NCBI GenBank assembly: GCA_026707225.1
Contig: JAPOXG010000001.1
Coordinates: 161,621 to 225,620 of the forward strand
DNA: 64,000 nucleotides
Reading direction: 5' to 3'
Source: Chloroflexota bacterium
Lineage (GTDB): Bacteria; Chloroflexota; Anaerolineae; Aggregatilineales; Phototrophicaceae
Both the position numbers and the translations under genes were made by a program. Below the pieces are notes generated by a model. That model made no database searches and was not told where the DNA came from. It was given only the letters and a program-made list of their open reading frames with translations. Below are positions 1-8,889 of this stretch, piece by piece (within the stretch, counting starts at the first letter, position 1; each line of letters begins with the position of its first letter).

Positions 1-189
1 CAGATTCTGCAGGGCGAGCCCATCCCGCGCTTCATCGATTTCGTAGATACGATGCCCGAAGCCCGTCCCTTCACCGATGCCGAGGCTGAGGACTATTATC
101 GACCGAGATGGAGCGACGATGTGCACGGTCCGGTCACCATGCCGGATGAGAAACTGGCGGAGCTCGGCTTCCTGGTTGAAGAAGAGTAG
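1..189 (+). CDS. Sugar ABC transporter substrate-binding protein, C-terminal end (partial)
   Basis: The reading frame is open from the first base and stops with TAG at 187-189, leaving the last 62 residues. The fragment (QGEPIPRFIDF..., then YYRPRWSDD and a Glu-rich end) resembles the C-terminus of RbsB-type periplasmic sugar-binding proteins, in which a short 'dG..iP' stretch comes shortly before the end. The genes that follow encode the matching RbsA-type ATPase and RbsC-type permease, the usual order in these operons. The fragment is too short to show the ligand or to exclude another lipoprotein family, so the call rests mainly on position. Confidence 0.55.
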   Translation, partial: QILQGEPIPRFIDFVDTMPEARPFTDAEAEDYYRPRWSDDVHGPVTMPDEKLAELGFLVEEE

Positions 190-193
190 GGGC

Positions 194-243
194 TAGCAAC
201 CCCACCCCCCGACCCCCTCCCCGAAGAATCAGGGAGGGGGAGC
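194..243. repeat. G/C-rich palindromic repeat (copy A)
   Basis: A perfect 9-bp inverted repeat (CCCCCTCCC at 213-221, GGGAGGGGG at 232-240) encloses a 10-nt loop. The flanks carry further C/G runs. It lies between the binding-protein gene and the ATPase gene, where a stem-loop could lower downstream expression relative to the binding protein; that role is inferred. There is no T-run, so it is not a standard terminator. The reverse complement closely matches the element at 18766-18802. Confidence 0.6.
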
Positions 244-346
244 CTAGGCCATCGGAACTCGCCAAAAGAGTACCCTTCCCTAAGTTAATTGTCTTTTGGA
301 CATAGATCTTCGGGAAGGGCTGGGGATGGGGGCGCGTCACAAGAGC

Positions 347-1858
347 ATGAGCGAATACATCCTGGAGATGCTCAATATATCCAAGTCGTTTGCCGGCGTG
401 CAAGCGCTGAAGGATGTCTCCATTCGCTGCCGGCCCGGTCGCGTATACGGGCTGGTGGGCGAGAATGGCGCTGGAAAGTCAACCCTGATGAAGATTCTGG
501 CCGGCGCCTACCAGGCTGACGTCGGTGAGATCATTTACAAGGGACAGCGGCGCGAAGGCGCGTCGGCTGGCGACGTCATCGACAGCGGGATCAGCATCAT
601 CTACCAGGAATTGGCGCTGGTCCCGCGGATGTCTGTGGCTGAGAACATCTTCCTCGGGCGTGAGCCGCAGCGCGCGTTTGGCCTACTGGATTTGAAGTCG
701 CTGCACGAACGCGCCGCCGAATTGACCGAGCGCCTCGGCATTGCTATGGACACGAGCCTGCCGGTCAGCGAGTTGACTGTCGCGCAGCGCCAACTGGTGG
801 AGATCGCCAAAGCGCTGTCGCAGAATGCCGATTTGATCGTCATGGATGAGCCGTCGGCGATCCTGGCTGGCAGCGAATTGGATCAATTGTTTAGCATCAT
901 CGAGTCGCTGGTGGAGCAGGGCGTTACGATCATCTATATCTCGCACCGGCTGGACGAGGTCTTTCGCATCGCCGACGAGGTGACGGTGCTCAAAGACGGC
1001 GAGCTGGTCGACACCCGATCCATCGATCAATTGGACCGTCAGACGCTAGTCAGGCTGATGGTCGGTCGCCCGCTGGATGAGATCTTCCCGCGGACGGATC
1101 ACGAGAAGGGCGAGTTGGTCTTGGTTGCCGAGGATGTGTCCACCGATACCATCCTCGAAGGCGCCAGCCTGGAGTTGTACAAGGGGGAGATTCTTGGCAT
1201 TGCCGGCATGGTCGGCTCGGGCCGGACGGAGCTGGCGCGCGCGCTCTTCGGCGCCGATCCCTTGACAAGCGGGACGATCACGCTAACCGGCGACAAAGGC
1301 GCGAGCTGGAGCAACCCGGCGCAGGCGATTGAATCGGGCTTGGTGCTGGTGCCGGAAGACCGCAAGTCGCACGGACTGTTCACTTCTTTGTCGGTGCGCG
1401 TCAACATCACGCTGCCGATTCTCTCGAGGATTACGCGATTCGGCGTCTTGCAGAGCCAGGCGGAGGATGAGGTAGTCGAGGAGGCGAAGCATCGCTTGTC
1501 AATTGTGATGGCTTCGGCTGACCAGGAAGCGCAATACCTCAGCGGCGGCAATCAACAGAAGGTGGTGCTGGCGAAGTGGCTGGAGACGCATCCGGCCATT
1601 GTCATCTTGGATGAGCCGACGCGCGGCGTTGATGTCGGCGCGAAGTTCGAGATTTACAAGCTGATGCGCCAGTTGAATGATCGCGGCATCGCCATTGTGA
1701 TGATCTCGTCGGAGCTGCCCGAAGTGATCGGCATGAGCGATCGCATTCTGGTCATGAACGATGGCCGCATCGTTGGCGAAGTCGCCCAGGAGGAAGCGAC
1801 CGAGGCCGGCATCATTGAGCTCGCCACGATGGCGGGCGCCAAGGCGAAAGTTTCATGA
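347..1858 (+). CDS. Sugar ABC transporter ATP-binding protein (RbsA/MglA type)
   Basis: A tandem ATPase of 503 residues that would power import of a monosaccharide through the permease encoded next. The first nucleotide-binding domain has Walker A GENGAGKS and Walker B VMDEPS, with a weak signature (LTVAQRQ). The second has a degenerate P-loop (GMVGSGRTE) and a canonical LSGGNQQ signature with ILDEPTRGVD. This asymmetry is typical of the family, as is the length of about 500. I chose ATG 347 because MSEYILEMLNISKSF aligns with family starts; ATG 326, which has a better ribosome site, and TTG 296 are alternatives that only extend the N-terminus. The stop overlaps the permease start by 4 nt, so translation is coupled. 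Confidence 0.93.
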   Translation: MSEYILEMLNISKSFAGVQALKDVSIRCRPGRVYGLVGENGAGKSTLMKILAGAYQADVGEIIYKGQRREGASAGDVIDSGISIIYQELALVPRMSVAENIFLGREPQRAFGLLDLKSLHERAAELTERLGIAMDTSLPVSELTVAQRQLVEIAKALSQNADLIVMDEPSAILAGSELDQLFSIIESLVEQGVTIIYISHRLDEVFRIADEVTVLKDGELVDTRSIDQLDRQTLVRLMVGRPLDEIFPRTDHEKGELVLVAEDVSTDTILEGASLELYKGEILGIAGMVGSGRTELARALFGADPLTSGTITLTGDKGASWSNPAQAIESGLVLVPEDRKSHGLFTSLSVRVNITLPILSRITRFGVLQSQAEDEVVEEAKHRLSIVMASADQEAQYLSGGNQQKVVLAKWLETHPAIVILDEPTRGVDVGAKFEIYKLMRQLNDRGIAIVMISSELPEVIGMSDRILVMNDGRIVGEVAQEEATEAGIIELATMAGAKAKVS

Positions 1859-2829
1859 AGGTTTCGACGCCGCTTTTTGCTGGCTTGACTGATTCCCAAC
1901 GGCTGTTTCTGCGCCGCTACGGTCCAATCTTCGCCGTCTACGGATTTATCGTTGTCTTGATCATCATTGGCGCTACGCAGTCAGAGCGTTTTCTGACCGT
2001 GCGCAACTTGACCAATGTCGCTCGCCAAGCGGCATTTTTAGGCATAGTCGCCTTGGGCCAGATGCTGGTCATCTTAACCGCCGGCATTGACCTCTCGGTC
2101 GGTTCGCTGGTGAAGCTGTCAATTCTGGTTTCGGCGATCGTGATGAATGGCGAAGTGGGCAATCAAGGCGCGGCGATCGCGGCGACGCTGGGGCTGGGAT
2201 TGTTAGTCGGTTTGATTCATGGCTTCCTGGTCAATGAGGTCAAGATCGCGCCCTTTATTGTGACCCTGGCTTCGCTGGGCATCTTGCGCGGCGTCAGCCT
2301 CAGCATTTCAACATCGCCTGTGGGCTCGGCGAGCCGGCCCTTCATCATGTTTTATGTGCAAAAGATCGGTCCCATTCCCGTGATTGCGCTCATGTTTGTC
2401 GCGCTGCTCATCTTGACGGCGCTGTTATTGCGATACACCGTCTTCGGCAAGTATCTTTATGCCATCGGCGGCAACGTGGAAGTGGCGCATCTCTCGGGCG
2501 TGCCGGTCAAACTGACGCGCTACGGCGTATACGTGATTTGCAGCATCAGCGCGTCGATTACCGGCCTGCTCTGGCTGTCGCGGATGGGCGTCGGCGATCC
2601 CGCCATCGGCGATGGCATCGAACTGCAGACGATCACGGCGGTCATCATCGGCGGCACCAGTTTGTTTGGCGGCCGCGGCACCGTGGTCGGGACGCTCGGC
2701 GGCGTCTTACTGCTCGGCATCACGGCCAATCTGCTGGTGATGCTGGGCGTCAATCAGTTCATTCAAGGTCTCATTCAAGGCATCATTATTGTGGCGGCGG
2801 TGGCGCTTTACAAACAGGAGGGAGATTAG
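1855..2829 (+). CDS. Sugar ABC transporter permease (RbsC type)
   Basis: An inner-membrane permease of 324 residues with about eight to ten hydrophobic segments. It carries the family-typical stretch AGIDLSVGS after the second segment and the GGTSLFGGRG motif near residue 265, the loop that contacts the ATPase in RbsC/XylH-type permeases. The start ATG overlaps the ATPase stop by 4 nt. Together with the upstream binding-protein fragment it forms a complete type II (CUT2) sugar importer. The substrate cannot be read from sequence; ribose, xylose and related sugars or polyols are all possible. Confidence 0.92.
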   Translation: MKVSTPLFAGLTDSQRLFLRRYGPIFAVYGFIVVLIIIGATQSERFLTVRNLTNVARQAAFLGIVALGQMLVILTAGIDLSVGSLVKLSILVSAIVMNGEVGNQGAAIAATLGLGLLVGLIHGFLVNEVKIAPFIVTLASLGILRGVSLSISTSPVGSASRPFIMFYVQKIGPIPVIALMFVALLILTALLLRYTVFGKYLYAIGGNVEVAHLSGVPVKLTRYGVYVICSISASITGLLWLSRMGVGDPAIGDGIELQTITAVIIGGTSLFGGRGTVVGTLGGVLLLGITANLLVMLGVNQFIQGLIQGIIIVAAVALYKQEGD

Positions 2830-2833
2830 CTAT

Positions 2834-3991
2834 ATGACGATTCGCGCCGGGCGTCCGGCTGTACGCGCGCTGCAGCCGAGCCTGATTCGCAAGCTGGCTA
2901 ACGCCGGCATCGGACGGACCGACATCATACCCCTCTGGTTTGGCGAGCCGGACAAACCAACGCCCGAATTCATTCGCCAAGCGGCCAAAGACGCCATTGA
3001 CGAAGGGCAGACATATTATCAGCCGAGCCGCGGCATCGTCGAATTGCGCAGCGCGCTGGCGGACTACACAAATCATCTGTACAAAGCCAGCTTCACGCCG
3101 GACAACATCGTCGTGACACCCTCTGGCATGACGGCGGTATCCCTTGCGCTGCAGTGCATCGTCGCGGATGGCGCGGCCGTGGTGATTCCTTCGCCTGTCT
3201 GGCCCAATTTGGCTGGCGCTTCCGAGATTCTTGGCGCCGAGGTCATTCGCGTATCCATTCGCCCGCACGATGGCCTGTGGTCGCTCGATCTTGACGAGCT
3301 CTTCGCCGCTTGCCCAGACCATACCGGCGCGCTAGCGGTCAACTCGCCGAATAACCCGACTGGCTGGATGCTGGAGGATGATGAGCAGCAACGGATCCTC
3401 GATTTCTGCCGCGAGCGCGATATCTGGCTGATCGCCGACGAGGTCTACAATCGCATCGTCTACGATCGCGATCATGCGCCGAGCTTCCTGGACAAGGTGA
3501 ACGAAGACGACAAATACATGATCGTCAACAGTTTCTCCAAGTCCTGGGCGATGACGGGCTGGCGCCTTGGCTGGCTGACGGCGCCCGCGCCGCTGATCGA
3601 GACCTTGGGAACGGTAAGCGAATTTAATTTCTCCTGCGTTTTCGCCCCGGTGCAGGTCGCCGGCATCGCCGCTTTGCAAGGTGGTGAAGCCTTCATCCGC
3701 GCGTCGGCGGCGCGCTACCAGGCGGCGCTGGAGGCGGTCAAGCGCGCTTTCGGCGAATTGCCGCGTGTGACCTTCCCCGTTCCGCAGGCGGCCTTCTATG
3801 CCTTCTTCGCCGTCGATGGCGTGTCCGACAGTTACGCCTTCGCCGAGCAGATTCTGCGGCAGTGCGGCGTCGGCTTGGCGCCGGGCGCGGCATTTGGCCC
3901 ACAGGGCGAAGGTTATCTGCGGCTTTGCTTCGCCTCCGAAGTGTCCTTGCTGGAGCGAGCGCTCGACCAGATGAGGCCGCTTCTGGTATAG
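2834..3991 (+). CDS. PLP-dependent aminotransferase, class I/II
   Basis: A fold-type I aminotransferase of 385 residues, related to aspartate/aromatic aminotransferases. Visible features are the substrate-side GEPD motif near residue 38, SPNNPTG near 171 with the PLP-ring Asn, ADEVY near 201 with the pyridine-N Asp, and the Schiff-base lysine K236 in SFSKSWAMTGWRLGW. The start is ATG 2834, ten bases after GGAG; an upstream in-frame start at 2789 would overlap the permease and add an atypical Arg/Trp-rich leader. It lies 4 nt after the permease, so it is probably co-transcribed with the sugar transporter, an unusual pairing that could hint at an amino-sugar or amino-acid ligand. Substrate is unknown. 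Confidence 0.88.
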   Translation: MTIRAGRPAVRALQPSLIRKLANAGIGRTDIIPLWFGEPDKPTPEFIRQAAKDAIDEGQTYYQPSRGIVELRSALADYTNHLYKASFTPDNIVVTPSGMTAVSLALQCIVADGAAVVIPSPVWPNLAGASEILGAEVIRVSIRPHDGLWSLDLDELFAACPDHTGALAVNSPNNPTGWMLEDDEQQRILDFCRERDIWLIADEVYNRIVYDRDHAPSFLDKVNEDDKYMIVNSFSKSWAMTGWRLGWLTAPAPLIETLGTVSEFNFSCVFAPVQVAGIAALQGGEAFIRASAARYQAALEAVKRAFGELPRVTFPVPQAAFYAFFAVDGVSDSYAFAEQILRQCGVGLAPGAAFGPQGEGYLRLCFASEVSLLERALDQMRPLLV

Positions 3992-4132
3992 CTGCGGGGC
4001 TTGCAATCTATCCACCATAGGGCGACTCGCGACGCACCGGCAGCTGCTCTGCGATCCTGAGACATTTTAAGACTGATGCGATAAAATGTGCCGAGCTTGC
4101 GGCGGAGACTTGATTCGGGGAGACCATTCATC

Positions 4133-4918
4133 ATGAGAAAAAGCAAGGTGCTGGCGAAGTGGCGGGCGGGCGAGTTCGCGCGCTTCTGTTCAATGGGACA
4201 TGTGCTGCCCTTCTACATTCGCTACGCGGCGCATTATCGCTATGACGGCATTTGGCTCGACCTGGAGCATCGCAACTTCGACATCCGCGAGGTGCAGCAT
4301 CTGCTGGCGCTCTGTCAACATTACGATATCGACTGTTTGGTCCGGCCGCCGACGACGCAGCGAACCCGGCTGTATCGCTACTTGGAAGATGGCGCGGCCG
4401 GTCTGATGGTCCCCTTCGTCTCGGACGCGAATACGGCTCGCGACATCGTGATGGCGGCCAAGTACCCGCCGGTGGGCAATCGCGGGCTGGATGGGGCAGG
4501 GCTCGACGCCGACTTTGGCTTGGAGAGCTGGCGGTCCGGCAGCACATACATCGCGGATGCGAATCGCGAGACCTTCATCGTCGCCCAGATCGAAACGCCG
4601 GAAGCGGTCGCCAATGCCGATGAGATCGCCGCGGTCGAAGGCATTGACGCGCTTTTTGTTGGTCCCGCCGATTTGGGGCTGCGCCTGACGACCTATCCCG
4701 AATTCGGCATGAGCGTGGATGATGCGGTCGCGCGGGTGGCGGCGGCGGCGAAGCTGCGCGGCAAAGTCTGGGCGCGGACCGCTTCCTCCATTGAAGAGGT
4801 CGACCGTTACCGGCGTCAAGGCGCGCTCATGGCGCCCCACGGGAGCGACTTTGCCTTGTGTGATGTGCTGCGGGAAGCCAGCGAAGAAATGGACAGAATG
4901 CTCGCCGGGACTTTGTAA
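4133..4918 (+). CDS. HpcH/HpaI-family aldolase
   Basis: A class II pyruvate-type aldolase of the HpcH/HpaI (2-keto-3-deoxy-acid aldolase) family, 261 residues, predicted cytosolic and metal-dependent. Family marks are GIWLDLEHR near residue 40, the VPFVSDANTA segment, GNRGLDG, the metal-site Glu in VAQIETPEA and the terminal-barrel motif LFVGPADLGLRL. It would cleave a 2-keto-3-deoxy acid to pyruvate and an aldehyde. Start ATG 4133 follows a GGGGAGA ribosome site; an earlier ATG at 4088 lacks one. It comes 141 nt after the aminotransferase, in the same direction, and may belong to the same sugar or sugar-acid catabolic set. Confidence 0.88.
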   Translation: MRKSKVLAKWRAGEFARFCSMGHVLPFYIRYAAHYRYDGIWLDLEHRNFDIREVQHLLALCQHYDIDCLVRPPTTQRTRLYRYLEDGAAGLMVPFVSDANTARDIVMAAKYPPVGNRGLDGAGLDADFGLESWRSGSTYIADANRETFIVAQIETPEAVANADEIAAVEGIDALFVGPADLGLRLTTYPEFGMSVDDAVARVAAAAKLRGKVWARTASSIEEVDRYRRQGALMAPHGSDFALCDVLREASEEMDRMLAGTL

Positions 4919-4931
4919 CAGAGCTAGCGGC

Positions 4932-6008
4932 TTAATCTCCCCACGCGGCGTAGAGCAGGCGCAGCCAGTTGCCGCGCATGATATTGGCGATGTCGTCTTC
5001 TGTATAGCCGCGCGCCGAGAGCTTGCCAGGCAATTGCTGCAAGTCGGCGATGGTATCGAGATCACTGGGAGATTGCTCGCGCCCGAATCCACCGTCGAGA
5101 TCGGAGCCGATAGCGGCGTGGCGGCTGTTCCCGGCTAACTGACACACGTGGTCGATGTGGTCAATCACCGTATCGATGAACAGGCCTTTGTTGCTGCCGC
5201 CGCGGAGGAAGCCGGGTTGCAGCATCCAGATGTCGAAGGCGGCGCCGATGACGCCATCGCGCTCGATGATGAGCTGCAGTTGCTCGTCGCTGAATTGCCG
5301 CTGGTGGGGCACGAGGGCGCGACAATTGCTGTGGCTGGCCAGCACCGGACCGTCGTAAATCTTGACGGCTTCCCAGAACGCTTCATCGCTGAGGTGCGTC
5401 AAATCAAGCAGCAAACCCAGGCGCGTCATTTCCCGCAAAAGCGGTTCGCCCAGATTGGTCAATCCAAGTTCGACGCCGGTGCCGCCGGCGTATCGTCCGG
5501 GACCGTAGTGCGCGGGACCGAGCAAGCGCAAGCCGGCCTGCTGCCAATCCGCCAGTTGCGCCGGATCACGGATGGGGTCGGCGCTTTCCATGCTGAGCAC
5601 AAAGCCCAGCGGGGGCGTTGCTGCTGGCTCGGCGCCAGCGGCTTCCCAGTTTTCCCACTCCTCGATATGCGCGCGCAAAGCTGAGCCATCTGCAAGAATG
5701 CGCGCCTGGCAATCCATTTCCAGCGCGCGATAATAAGCCAACTGCCCCATGGCGACGCCGTAGGCTTGCGCTTGCGAGCCGTAATCGAGGTATTCACGTT
5801 TATGTCCCGTTGAACGCGCCAGCATGGTGACGAAGCTGAGGGCGATGCGCCCGCGCCTCATGTCAGGCAGGGAGACCGTGTTCTGCGCCCATCCCTTGCC
5901 GGTGACGCCGACCTCGGTCGCGCGGATCGTATAGGCGGATTCCATGAGATTGCGATTCCACTGCAGGGCGGACCAGGCGAGGTCCAAGTGCGCGTCGATG
6001 ATGAGCAT
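4932..6008 (-). CDS. Membrane dipeptidase-type metallopeptidase (M19)
   Basis: A 358-residue member of the M19 renal-dipeptidase family, TIM-barrel zinc enzymes that cut dipeptides, commonly with a D-residue on the C-terminal side. All expected ligands are visible: H7 and D9 (DAHLD), the bridging E141 (SMESADP), H205 (DLTHLS), H226 (ASHSN) and the GSDLDGG motif at 301-307. No signal peptide, so it is cytosolic despite the family name. ATG 6008 follows AAGGA at good spacing. It is the last gene of a run with the PLP enzyme (33 nt gap) and pdxS, suggesting that D-amino acids released here are processed by the neighbour. A paralogue at 56040-57107 has lost most of these ligands. Confidence 0.92.
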   Translation of the reverse strand: MLIIDAHLDLAWSALQWNRNLMESAYTIRATEVGVTGKGWAQNTVSLPDMRRGRIALSFVTMLARSTGHKREYLDYGSQAQAYGVAMGQLAYYRALEMDCQARILADGSALRAHIEEWENWEAAGAEPAATPPLGFVLSMESADPIRDPAQLADWQQAGLRLLGPAHYGPGRYAGGTGVELGLTNLGEPLLREMTRLGLLLDLTHLSDEAFWEAVKIYDGPVLASHSNCRALVPHQRQFSDEQLQLIIERDGVIGAAFDIWMLQPGFLRGGSNKGLFIDTVIDHIDHVCQLAGNSRHAAIGSDLDGGFGREQSPSDLDTIADLQQLPGKLSARGYTEDDIANIMRGNWLRLLYAAWGD

Positions 6009-6041
6009 TGGAGCGTCCTTTTGTGCGCCAGGCCAGCGCGT

Positions 6042-7094
6042 TTACCAAACCATGCCGCGGGCCGCCACATCCCAGATTTCTTCTATCGCATCGCCGCGCA
6101 GGCCGTAAAGTTGATTGTGCAAGTTCGTGACCACGCAGGTATGCACCGGAACGACGTGCAGGGCGTCGCCGACTTGCGGCAGCGCATCGCAGTCGCTGAA
6201 ATCGACATAGCCGTGTTCTTCGTTGACCTTGTAGAGTTTCGCCGCCGGGTGCTCTTCGATGTAGCCATAATTGCTGTCAACCGTTTCTGAATGCAATGCT
6301 TTGCTGCCGCCATCGAGGATGACGCGCGTCGCTTCGTTGGCGCTGACCACCGTGGTGCGGACGCGCATGGCGCAATTGTCGAAGCTGGTGTAGCGGCTAT
6401 TGACGCTGCCCCAATCCCAAAAGAGAAAGGTGCCGACGCGCATTTCAGTCAATTCGGGTATGAGATGAGCTTCTCGGATGGCGCCGCTGCCGCCGCCGCT
6501 GACTGTTTTCACGTCGATGCGGGCATCGGCTAACAAAGCGAGCGTTTCTTGCAGTCGTGGCCGAATCGCCGCGTCAGAGGGATAGATCATCAGGCCGGCA
6601 AAGCGCAAATTTTCCGATGTTGCAATATGCCGCGCCAACTCCAGCGCCGCTTGCGATGTGGTACCGGTGCGATTGTTGAGGGAGACGAGCTCCACCAACA
6701 TGCCGATGGACGCGCCCGCTTCCTCAACGGCTTCGGCGATGCCATCGACCACCGCCTGACTGTCGACGGCGACGGTTATATCCGCGCGCTGCGCCAAAGC
6801 CGCCAGTCGTCTGGTCTTGCGTTCGCCTACGATATTGTATGGGATTTGAATATCGCGGAAGCCGGCGTCGACGAAGACTTCCGCTTCGCTGACCTTCTGG
6901 CAGGCGATGCCGACGGCGCCGGCCTCGATTTGGCGGCGGGCGATATCAGGAATTTTGTGCGTCTTAATATGCGGGCGGAAGTCGATGCCCAGCTCATCGC
7001 AGCGAGCCTGCATGGATGTGATATTGCGCTCCATCTTGTCCAGGTCGATGAGGACGCTCGGTGTTTCCAAGTCGCTGACGCGCGTAATCGCCAC
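6042..7094 (-). CDS. D-threonine aldolase / D-serine dehydratase-like PLP enzyme
   Basis: A fold-type III (alanine-racemase-like) PLP enzyme of 350 residues. The N-terminal barrel begins TPSVLIDLDKMERNI and carries the PLP lysine in RPHIKTHK (K44). The C-terminal domain has a His-x-Cys pair at H318/C320, the metal-binding arrangement I associate with D-serine dehydratases, while D-threonine aldolases more often have His-x-Asp. Either reaction (D-serine to pyruvate and ammonia, or D-threonine to glycine and acetaldehyde) is possible. The start is GTG 7094, ten bases after AAAGGG. It sits between pdxS (60 nt upstream), whose product is its cofactor, and an M19 dipeptidase, which fits a role in D-amino-acid breakdown. 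Confidence 0.85.
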   Translation of the reverse strand: MAITRVSDLETPSVLIDLDKMERNITSMQARCDELGIDFRPHIKTHKIPDIARRQIEAGAVGIACQKVSEAEVFVDAGFRDIQIPYNIVGERKTRRLAALAQRADITVAVDSQAVVDGIAEAVEEAGASIGMLVELVSLNNRTGTTSQAALELARHIATSENLRFAGLMIYPSDAAIRPRLQETLALLADARIDVKTVSGGGSGAIREAHLIPELTEMRVGTFLFWDWGSVNSRYTSFDNCAMRVRTTVVSANEATRVILDGGSKALHSETVDSNYGYIEEHPAAKLYKVNEEHGYVDFSDCDALPQVGDALHVVPVHTCVVTNLHNQLYGLRGDAIEEIWDVAARGMVW

Positions 7095-7154
7095 GATGTA
7101 TAGCCCTTTCGGTAAACGGGTTGCGGTTGTGTTGGGGCAAGAGGACGGCCTGCG

Positions 7155-8060
7155 CTACCAGCCGCGCTTGCCCAGGATGACCTCGTCCGGCGTCACATTG
7201 ATGCCGACCATCGCCTCGCCCAGGTTGCGGCTGACGTCAGCCAGAATATTTGCGTCGCTGAAGTGCGTCACCGCTTTGACGATAGCGCGGGCGCGTTTCT
7301 CTGGTTCCCCGCTCTTGAAAATGCCGCTGCCGACGAAGACGCCATCGACGCCGAGCTGCATCATTAAGGCAGCATCCGCCGGTGTGGCGACGCCGCCCGC
7401 GGCGAAGTTCACCACTGGCAGGCGCCCAAGCTCCGCCGTCTCCTTCACCAAGTGAAAAGGCGCGCGGATTTCCTTAGCGCAGGTATACATCTCGTCTTCG
7501 TCCATGCAGCTGATGCGGCGAATATCACCGTTGACGGAGCGCGCGTGGCGGACCGCTTCGACCACGTCGCCGGTGCCCGCTTCGCCTTTGGTGCGCATCA
7601 TGGCGGCGCCTTCGTTGATCCGCCGCAGCGCTTCGCCGAGATTGCGGCAGCCACAGACGAAGGGCACGGAGAACTTCCACTTGTTGATGTGGTGCTCTTC
7701 GTCAGCGGGCGTCAGGACTTCGCTTTCGTCGATATAGTCGACGCCCATCGCTTCGAGGATTTGCGCTTCGACGAAGTGGCCGATACGCGCTTTGGCCATC
7801 ACCGGGATGGATACGGCGTCGATGATGCCGTCGATCATATCGGGAGCACTCATACGGGCGACGCCGCCATGCGCGCGAATGTCTGCTGGCACGCGCTCGA
7901 GCGCCATAACGGCAACCGCGCCGGCATCTTCGGCGATCCGCGCCTGTTCCGGCGTGACCACATCCATAATCACGCCGCCCTTGAGCATTTGCGCCAAACC
8001 CCGTTTGACCACCTCGCTGCCTTTTTCATTTGAATTTTGCTGATGACCATTCGTCGCCAT
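7155..8060 (-). CDS. pdxS: Pyridoxal 5'-phosphate synthase lyase subunit PdxS
   Basis: A 301-residue PdxS/SNZ protein that forms PLP from ribose 5-phosphate, glyceraldehyde 3-phosphate and ammonia as a dodecamer with PdxT. Hallmarks are [19 protein letters not shown], the lysine of VMAKARIGH (K90) and the second catalytic lysine of [10 protein letters not shown] (K158), with [15 protein letters not shown] near the phosphate site. ATG 8060 follows GAGG. The glutaminase partner PdxT is usually next door but is not in this window; downstream lies a PLP-dependent D-amino-acid enzyme instead. The first ~13 residues are Asn/Gln-rich and variable. Confidence 0.96.
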   Translation of the reverse strand: MATNGHQQNSNEKGSEVVKRGLAQMLKGGVIMDVVTPEQARIAEDAGAVAVMALERVPADIRAHGGVARMSAPDMIDGIIDAVSIPVMAKARIGHFVEAQILEAMGVDYIDESEVLTPADEEHHINKWKFSVPFVCGCRNLGEALRRINEGAAMMRTKGEAGTGDVVEAVRHARSVNGDIRRISCMDEDEMYTCAKEIRAPFHLVKETAELGRLPVVNFAAGGVATPADAALMMQLGVDGVFVGSGIFKSGEPEKRARAIVKAVTHFSDANILADVSRNLGEAMVGINVTPDEVILGKRGW

Positions 8061-8178
8061 GACGTGACCTCGTTTCTTGGTGAATTCTGCTGCCGCTTAT
8101 CCTAGAGCAAGCCGCGCAAATACTGTATGTCCAATGCAGTCCATTGATGCCGCCGGCTGCGCGTCCGCGCCAGAGTGG

Positions 8179-8208
8179 TTGACCGGCGATGGCCGCGGAC
8201 GATACACT
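8179..8208 (+). promoter_or_regulatory. Sigma70-type promoter for the GNAT gene
   Basis: TTGACC at 8179-8184 and TACACT at 8203-8208 are 18 bases apart, five and four matches to the consensus hexamers. The predicted transcription start near 8215 gives a leader of about 20 nt before ATG 8236. It lies in the divergent gap between pdxS and the acetyltransferase. Confidence 0.5.
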
Positions 8209-8235
8209 AGGGATGATAGTCGGGAGCGCCGGCTG

Positions 8236-8871
8236 ATGACCAGTGAAAACATCCGAATCGCGACGATTGAGCCGCGCTTTGCTCTTCCGCTGGAGCAGTT
8301 GCAGCGCGACTGTTTCCCCACATTGGGCGCCGACGAATTGATGCGCGAGGAGCACTTTCTCAATCATTGTCGGCTCTTTCCCGAGGGCAATTTCGTCGCG
8401 CTTTGCCGAGATCGCGTCATCGGCTTGGGCTCTGGATTCTTGATGGATTTCGATTTTGAGCAAGCCCAGCACAGCTTCCAGGAAATCATCAGCGGCGGCT
8501 TCTATCACAATCACGATCCGGCGGGCGCCTGGTATTACGGCGGGGATATCAGCGTGCACCCGGATTTCCGCTGGCGCGGCGTTGGTTCGCGGCTCTACGA
8601 TGCGCGCAAGGGCATCGTTAAAGACATGAATCGGCGCGGCATTGTCGCTGGCGGATTGATTCCCGGTTTCGCGGCTTACAAGGGCAGCATGTCTCCCCAT
8701 GAATATGTCAAGAATGTTGTCGCGGGCAAGATCCAAGACAGCACCTTGTCCTTTCAATTGGGTCGCGGATTCGAAGTGCGCGGCTTGCTGGAAAACTACA
8801 TAGAAGACGAAGCCGCTGATAACTGGGCGACTTTAATCGTTTGGGAAAATCCGTCGTTCAAGATGCAATGA
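8236..8871 (+). CDS. GNAT-family N-acetyltransferase
   Basis: A 211-residue GNAT protein, expected to transfer an acetyl group from acetyl-CoA to an amine. The acetyl-CoA pyrophosphate loop is visible as VHPDFRWRGVGSRLYDARK around residues 112-130. The flanking FPEGNFVAL and the ending LIVWENPSF match the GNAT subfamily that is fused to a nitrilase-type amidase in some Firmicutes and Actinobacteria. A longer paralogue lies at 17186-18256, with a parallel ending (LIVWENADYET). ATG 8236 has GGGAG nine bases upstream; an upstream in-frame ATG at 8077 would read through the promoter. Substrate unknown. The gene ends facing the secreted propeller gene. Confidence 0.82.
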   Translation: MTSENIRIATIEPRFALPLEQLQRDCFPTLGADELMREEHFLNHCRLFPEGNFVALCRDRVIGLGSGFLMDFDFEQAQHSFQEIISGGFYHNHDPAGAWYYGGDISVHPDFRWRGVGSRLYDARKGIVKDMNRRGIVAGGLIPGFAAYKGSMSPHEYVKNVVAGKIQDSTLSFQLGRGFEVRGLLENYIEDEAADNWATLIVWENPSFKMQ

Positions 8872-8889
8872 ATGGAGCGAGCAGCTGAA

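Noticed and set aside
1099..1551. Long open frames on the strand opposite the sugar ABC ATPase
   Set aside because: They lie wholly within a well-supported gene, have no ribosome site and encode Arg/Ser-rich sequence without motifs. They follow from high G+C codon use; the same applies to long antisense frames throughout, such as 42617-43903 and 56963-58813.
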